Shown: piece by piece, positions 59,786 through 64,000 of the stretch
Position numbering within the stretch: position 1 is the first letter of the stretch
How the letters are laid out: the number at the start of each line of letters is the position of its first letter
Assembly: GCA_964555055.1 (NCBI GenBank)
Contig: CAZKQW010000012.1
Location: forward strand, 1-64,000
Direction: 5' to 3'
Length of the DNA: 64,000 nucleotides
From: GCA-016699445 sp964555055
Lineage (GTDB): Bacteria > UBA10199 > JACPAL01 > GCA-016699445
Position numbers and translations under genes: made by a program
Notes under the pieces: generated by a model
Databases searched by the model: none
Seen by the model: the letters and a program-made list of their open reading frames with translations, nothing else
What the model was told of the DNA's origin: nothing

Positions 59786-62422
59786 TTAATAAGTAAGTGT
59801 GACTCCAGCTCCCAATCCCATGTCGCTGTCGTAATGTGTGGAAAGAGAAAAATATTTCGTTACGATATAGCGAAATCCCGCCATGTATTCTTTGTCGGTA
59901 TTGAGCATGAAATTAAAGCGCAGACGTCTTGTGATCGGAATATCTTCCCGACCTAACTGAAAACGAAATTTCCCGTCTGAATCCACGCGCATGTCCGCGT
60001 TTAGGAGTAAGGGTAAGGTGTATTGGAGGCCGACGACAGCGGCTTTACGGTCGTCTTTATTGCTGCTTTGCCCAAACCAGGTCTTGCTCTCGTCGCCGAA
60101 AATGTTCTTAGGGCCGCCTTCCATTTTGTAATGAACGTCGAACCCCACATAGGGATACCACCATTGCATGCGTCCCAAATAGCGTCCGACGATCGTTTCG
60201 CTCTCGTAACCATGCATATCATGAAAGCCTAAATGCCACAGGGTGCTCGCCTTCCATCGCGTGTTGGCTATCATGGCTTCGCCGTCGCTCCCGTTGCTCT
60301 CCAAGCCGATTCTGGCCATCGTATGGAACATCCTATCGTCCTTGAATAACTGGCGTTGTGCTTTCTTGGGGTCGGGGATCTCCGGATTGGGCGGCGAATT
60401 TTCGTAATGGAAGATGCGTCCCATGCCGCTCATCATGTGATAGAGGATATGGCAGTGGAAAAACCAGTCGCCGCTTTCACTGGCGGCAAATTCGATCACG
60501 TCTGTTTCCATCGGCATGATGTCGATGATATTTTTCATCGGCGCATATTCGCCTTGCCCGTTGAGTAGCCTGAAATCATGTCCATGCAGATGCATCGGGT
60601 GGCGCATCATGCTGTTGTTGAAAAGAGTAATTCTTACATTTTCACCTTTTTTAATTAAGATTTTATCCGATTCGGAGACCGTTTTATTGTCCATTGTCCA
60701 CACATAGCGATTCATATTGCCCGTTAATTCGAACTTTAATTCTTTGACCGGACCTTTGGGCAGAGTGGTTTTTTTGGGGGCACGCAGCATTCCATAATTC
60801 AATGTCACAATGTCAGGTGTTTCACTTTCCATGTTCATCCCGGGCATATTCATACCCTGCATACCCGACATCTTATGATTGGACATTTTCATCTCATGGC
60901 CTTGCATAGGCATGGGACCTTTTTTATTCTTTGAGTTTTCCTCACCCGTGACTTCTGGATACATGACCGTATTCATATCCATTTCCTGATTGGCCATTTT
61001 CATACCCTTCATTTCCTTCATGTTACCGTGCATATCCATCATGTCGTTCATCATTTTCATTCCAGAAAAATACTTAAGCTTAGGGAACTTTGCTGCGGAC
61101 ACTTTTTCCCCGCGGCCCAACCAAAGAGAGGCTGATTTTGTGCGGTCTTCCGGCGTGACTAAAAATTCATAACTCTTATTTTCAGGAATTTTAACAACGA
61201 CATCGTACGTTTCAGACACGGCTATCAGTAATCGATCCACTTCCACCGGCTCGACGTCATTGCCATCGGTGGCCACGACAATCATTTTACCGCCGGCGTA
61301 GGTCAGCCAAAAATAATCCGAGGCTCCCGCATTGGCGATTCGCAACCTGACCCTATCTCCCGCCTTAAATTGTGGCTGTTCGCTTTGGTTTTCACCGTTG
61401 ATCAGGAACGTATCGTAATACACGTCGCTGACATCCATCGCATTCATGCGTTTCCACTCATTGGTAAGTTTCGTCTTGAAATGACCTTTTTTAATGGCCT
61501 CTCCATAGCTTTGAGTACTTCCTTTTTTGATGGCAAACCAATCGGTACCCGTGTGAAGGCTGCGCTCCACTTCTTTGGGATTCATGTCTGTCCATTCACT
61601 GAGGACAATGGATAGTGTAGGGATGTCCCATTCTTTTCGCTTATTCATGATGAAAGCACCATACATACCGATTTGTTCCTGAAGCCCTGTATGGCTGTGA
61701 TACCAATGAGTCCCATGCTGAATAATGGGAAACTTATACACATGGGTCGTATGTGGTTTGATCGGCATTTGCGTTAGATTCGGGACGCCGTCGTATTGGT
61801 TAGGTAAAAAGAGGCCATGCCAATGCAAAGACGTCTCTTCATTTAAGTCATTGTGGACGTATATTTCGGCGGTGTCGCCTTCGGTAAACGTCAAGGTGGG
61901 CATCGGAATGGTCCCGTTGACGGCAATGGCTCGTTTTGTTTTCCCAGAAAAATTCACTTTCGTTTCGGCAATATGTAAATCGTAGCGGACGACACGCGGG
62001 GGTGTGTTGTTCACAATGGTTTTGAGGGGACCCAGCTTTACTTTGGGCATTTTCATGTTGCCCATGTTATGCATGGAACTGTTTCCCTCCATTTTCATCC
62101 CGCCCATATCATCCATAGGCTGCATGCTGTGCTTCATGGGCGTTTGCACTTCATCGTGTTTTTGATGGGAGGGCCCTGAATCAGCCTTCGGCTTTTCCTC
62201 AATTAGTTTCATGCCGCATTTTGGACAATTCCCCGGCTTGTCCGAATGGATTTCAGGGTGCATCACACAGGTGTAAGTCGTAGACTGTTCTTGTTTTGGT
62301 TTTTCTTTTATTTGCATGTTCATACCCTTCATATTCATGTCTTTCATATCCTGTGCAGACACGAATGAAGAGAGGGTCAGACTAAATACAAATAAGAATA
62401 GATAAAAAATTCCTGATTTCAT
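59786..62422 (-). CDS. Multicopper oxidase fused to a CopB-like outer-membrane barrel
   Basis: 878 residues, combining copper-resistance CopA and CopB functions. Signal peptide 1-23. A heavy-metal binding domain (YTCVMHPEI to CPKCGMKL, about 50-75) comes next, then a Met/His-rich segment. Three cupredoxin domains follow, with LHWHGLFLP, HWYHSHTG, PMHLHGHDFRLL and WFFHCHILYHMMSGMG (type 1, 2 and 3 copper ligands complete). A long Met-rich insert lies at about 455-545. Residues about 690-878 are beta-barrel-like, ending in the aromatic GVTLTY, as CopB. It would oxidise Cu(I) and anchor in the outer membrane. Loose fusion elsewhere is possible; I see it here directly as one uninterrupted frame. 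Confidence 0.88.
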   Translation of the reverse strand: MKSGIFYLFLFVFSLTLSSFVSAQDMKDMNMKGMNMQIKEKPKQEQSTTYTCVMHPEIHSDKPGNCPKCGMKLIEEKPKADSGPSHQKHDEVQTPMKHSMQPMDDMGGMKMEGNSSMHNMGNMKMPKVKLGPLKTIVNNTPPRVVRYDLHIAETKVNFSGKTKRAIAVNGTIPMPTLTFTEGDTAEIYVHNDLNEETSLHWHGLFLPNQYDGVPNLTQMPIKPHTTHVYKFPIIQHGTHWYHSHTGLQEQIGMYGAFIMNKRKEWDIPTLSIVLSEWTDMNPKEVERSLHTGTDWFAIKKGSTQSYGEAIKKGHFKTKLTNEWKRMNAMDVSDVYYDTFLINGENQSEQPQFKAGDRVRLRIANAGASDYFWLTYAGGKMIVVATDGNDVEPVEVDRLLIAVSETYDVVVKIPENKSYEFLVTPEDRTKSASLWLGRGEKVSAAKFPKLKYFSGMKMMNDMMDMHGNMKEMKGMKMANQEMDMNTVMYPEVTGEENSKNKKGPMPMQGHEMKMSNHKMSGMQGMNMPGMNMESETPDIVTLNYGMLRAPKKTTLPKGPVKELKFELTGNMNRYVWTMDNKTVSESDKILIKKGENVRITLFNNSMMRHPMHLHGHDFRLLNGQGEYAPMKNIIDIMPMETDVIEFAASESGDWFFHCHILYHMMSGMGRIFHYENSPPNPEIPDPKKAQRQLFKDDRMFHTMARIGLESNGSDGEAMIANTRWKASTLWHLGFHDMHGYESETIVGRYLGRMQWWYPYVGFDVHYKMEGGPKNIFGDESKTWFGQSSNKDDRKAAVVGLQYTLPLLLNADMRVDSDGKFRFQLGREDIPITRRLRFNFMLNTDKEYMAGFRYIVTKYFSLSTHYDSDMGLGAGVTLTY

Positions 62423-62486
62423 GCAGGCTCCTAGGCTAAAGATAAAAAAAGAAAAAAGGGGGACTATGACCTTGAGGAGTGAAGGT

Positions 62487-62903
62487 TTAAATCAGGAAGG
62501 TACTTTTTTGTAGGTAAAGCCGGGATGACTCAGGAGGCGATAAATCATGAAAACTATTGAGTGGGATAGCAATGGTAAGATCAGGAAGAAAATATGAAAA
62601 AGAGGAATGAGTAATCGCTAGGTGTTTGTAAAAATCTATGGAAACCGCTTCTACTTTTGAAAGAACAGCACTTTCATCTTGTTGAATGCAGGAGCAGTTA
62701 TCATGAGATTGAGAAGGATTTTTCGTGCCATCGGCATCGTCATGGTGATGATGAGAAGTGGCCTGAGAAGCAGAAGGAGCAGAAGCCTCGGAATGACAAT
62801 GTTCCGACTTTTGATTTAGGTTGTCATGATGACAAAGACACAACGCCACTGAAGCGTGAAGAACGACGAATGCAGCGAGCAGCGATGTCAGGACCTTTTT
62901 CAT
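62487..62903 (-). CDS. His/Cys-rich small exported protein before the multicopper oxidase
   Basis: 138 residues: signal peptide or anchor (about 5-22) with CLCHH right after it, then HCHSEAS, SHHHHDDAD and NCSC clusters, and a hydrophobic C-terminal part ending in a PPESSRLYL motif. It leads the oxidase gene by 64 bases. It resembles the 95- and 146-residue proteins in layout rather than sequence. Metal buffering or CzcI-like regulation is inferred. Confidence 0.6.
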   Translation of the reverse strand: MKKVLTSLLAAFVVLHASVALCLCHHDNLNQKSEHCHSEASAPSASQATSHHHHDDADGTKNPSQSHDNCSCIQQDESAVLSKVEAVSIDFYKHLAITHSSFSYFLPDLTIAIPLNSFHDLSPPESSRLYLQKSTFLI

Positions 62904-62972
62904 CTCTTAAATGCCTATAAAATATAAATATGTTTGTCCACGCAACAATAGTGTCCCTTAAGAAGTAAGACA

Positions 62973-63506
62973 TTATGATGTCCAAGCACGTCGGAGATAA
63001 TAGCTCGATTCAACCGATAAGATGCCCCCAATAAAGGTCCCTAATAACCACAAGATAGTGATTGTTGCGACAAGCTCCGCGCCAAAAAAATAAAAGGCCG
63101 TGAGAGACACCAGACTGAACACACACGTTTGAAGCCATTCATGACGCTTAATGGATTCGAGCTCCTCCAGGGTCAGAAACAGATTCGAAAAAACATAGGT
63201 CGAGCCCATGAAGAAGACCCCGCAGAGAGCCATGCAAAGCTCATGACTTCCCAATTTCATGAACCAGCTTGTAAGTGAGAAGTTTGTCCCGAAGGGATTG
63301 AGCCCGAATTGATTACAGACGCTCAAGGATAGGAAACCAAAAAACAGGTGGATGATTCCAACTTTGCCGAACACAAGCCAAGGATTTGGGAAAAGTCGAT
63401 TTTTTACTTTTGCGAAAAGCGTGTCCGGAACATCGACCGGATACACATCAGTGCTCAGAAATTCCTCGAACTCTTTTTGCCAATTTTGCTTATCCTGGTT
63501 GATCAT
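62973..63506 (-). CDS. Membrane protein paired with the ECF sigma factor (putative anti-sigma)
   Basis: 177 residues. A charged cytoplasmic N-terminus (about 1-42) is followed by four membrane spans (48-66, 80-105, 125-142, 146-163). It starts 2 bases after the sigma factor stop, the usual place of the cognate anti-sigma factor. There is no zinc anti-sigma motif; regulation by membrane sequestration is inferred from position. Confidence 0.6.
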   Translation of the reverse strand: MINQDKQNWQKEFEEFLSTDVYPVDVPDTLFAKVKNRLFPNPWLVFGKVGIIHLFFGFLSLSVCNQFGLNPFGTNFSLTSWFMKLGSHELCMALCGVFFMGSTYVFSNLFLTLEELESIKRHEWLQTCVFSLVSLTAFYFFGAELVATITILWLLGTFIGGILSVESSYYLRRAWTS

Positions 63507-63508
63507 AT

Positions 63509-64000
63509 TTAATCTTTTTTTGATTTCATCACTTCCCGAAGCCTTTTTAATCCACGACTCACCAATTGCCTGGCGTTTTGCGGTGATGTCCCTAACCTCA
63601 AAGCAATGTCCTCGAAAGTGGCATCCTCATAAACTTTCATGGAGACGGCCGTTTTTTGGTGAGGAAGTAACTGTTCGATCAATTCGTCATTATTTGAAGG
63701 TCCAAACGCGGGCTCTATTGCAGGAACAAGCCTTTCGAGGAGAATATGATCCGTTGGTTCTTCCTGTTTCTTCTTAAGAGAATCGAGCCAAACGCTGCGC
63801 GCGATGGAAAAGAGCCATGGCGCAAATGGCAGAGTCGGGACATATTGTATCCGAGACCGATGGAGCTTCAAAAAAACATCTTGGGTGAGATCTTGGGCCA
63901 GTTGGAGGCTCGATAGCTTTTTTGCCAGGAATCCCAAAACGCGACCCGAATGGCGTTGGAATAGGAGCGAAAAGGCCATTTCATTAGTTTCTTCTTTATA
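63509..64000 (-). CDS. ECF-type RNA polymerase sigma factor (5' end outside the window)
   Basis: The visible part is at least 156 residues: region 2 (LLFQRHSGRVLGFLAKKL; LAQDLTQDVFLKLHRSR; PFAPWLFSIARSVWLDSLKKK) and region 4 (HQKTAVSMKVYEDATFEDIALRLGTS then ARQLVSRGLKRLRE). In frame upstream of the Met at 63979 the sequence reads on as Glu-Glu-Thr-Asn-Glu without a stop to the window edge. The normal ECF N-terminus needs these and more residues, so the start is beyond 64000. It probably controls the copper genes downstream. Confidence 0.88.
   Translation of the reverse strand, partial: YKEETNEMAFSLLFQRHSGRVLGFLAKKLSSLQLAQDLTQDVFLKLHRSRIQYVPTLPFAPWLFSIARSVWLDSLKKKQEEPTDHILLERLVPAIEPAFGPSNNDELIEQLLPHQKTAVSMKVYEDATFEDIALRLGTSPQNARQLVSRGLKRLREVMKSKKD

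Larger units (their letters stand above)
41895..64000. mobile_element. Putative metal-resistance genomic island at tRNA-His (left part)
   Basis: An integrase abuts and overlaps a tRNA gene, followed by an uninterrupted run of metal-efflux and copper-oxidation genes with no core genes among them, out to the window edge. A second copy of the tRNA-His 3' end was not seen to the right, so the far boundary must lie outside or be degraded. The extent is inferred. Confidence 0.4.

Noticed and set aside
1..64000. CRISPR arrays, rRNA genes, IS elements, replication origin
   Set aside because: No regularly spaced repeat, no rRNA sequence, no transposase and no DnaA-box cluster was seen on either strand.

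Overview
The window reads as a contiguous chromosomal segment of a Gram-negative bacterium. Evidence for an outer membrane is a pilus secretin, TolC-type channels, RND pumps, a CopB-like barrel and lipoproteins. GC is moderate by eye. Gene content suggests a deltaproteobacterial or Bdellovibrionota-like lineage: an MSHA/type IVa pilus, an HDOD protein, a DNA-binding protein fused to a receiver, a DUF115/MptE-like protein and sigma-54-like sites. That placement is an inference and is not strong. No CRISPR array, rRNA, IS transposase or replication origin was recognised.

Layout. (1) 0-16.4 kb, mostly plus strand, is a core block: a ketopantoate-reductase-like gene, tadA, an HTH-receiver regulator with its own palindromic operator, a structured leader with a tiny gene, an HDOD protein, tgt-yajC-secD-secF-recJ, a coiled-coil protein with a strong terminator, then queC-DUF366-queE-dgt and a large MptE-like gene. 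tadA, tgt, queC and queE place wobble-base tRNA modification in one neighbourhood. (2) 16.4-19.1 kb, minus strand, holds a gene broken by an 11-base G tract (candidate phase-variable locus) and a lytic transglycosylase. (3) 19.2-33.9 kb is a nearly complete MSHA-like type IV pilus operon on the minus strand (pilB, pilC, pilin, four minor pilins, a PilX-like protein, ExeA-like ATPase, TPR protein, pilM, pilN, pilO, a secretin with a PilP-like N-terminus, and a secreted repeat protein), with pilT divergent at its head. (4) 33.9-41.9 kb is mixed: a glycosyltransferase, pirin, cytochrome b561 with a membrane LuxR regulator, apaG, two large unrecognised proteins and four tRNAs (Lys, Leu, Arg, His).

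(5) 41.9 kb to the end looks like a heavy-metal resistance island. A large serine recombinase with two small partner genes ends inside tRNA-His. Next come a CzcI/C/B/A/D-like cluster, a second RND cluster, a Cu+ P-type ATPase with a DUF305 protein, a lipoprotein and a haem-binding-domain protein, a multicopper oxidase fused to a CopB-like barrel, small His/Cys-rich exported proteins and an ECF sigma factor with a membrane partner running off the right edge. Together these would oxidise periplasmic Cu(I), pump Cu(I) out of the cytoplasm and export divalent or monovalent metals across the envelope.

Most interesting points: the poly-G frameshifted gene at 16391-17130; the 170-residue mini adaptor and the adaptor-less second RND cluster; the CopA-CopB fusion; repeated motifs flanking the czc cluster, one also forming a sigma-54-like site in front of the pilin; and the structured RNA at 2921-3123.
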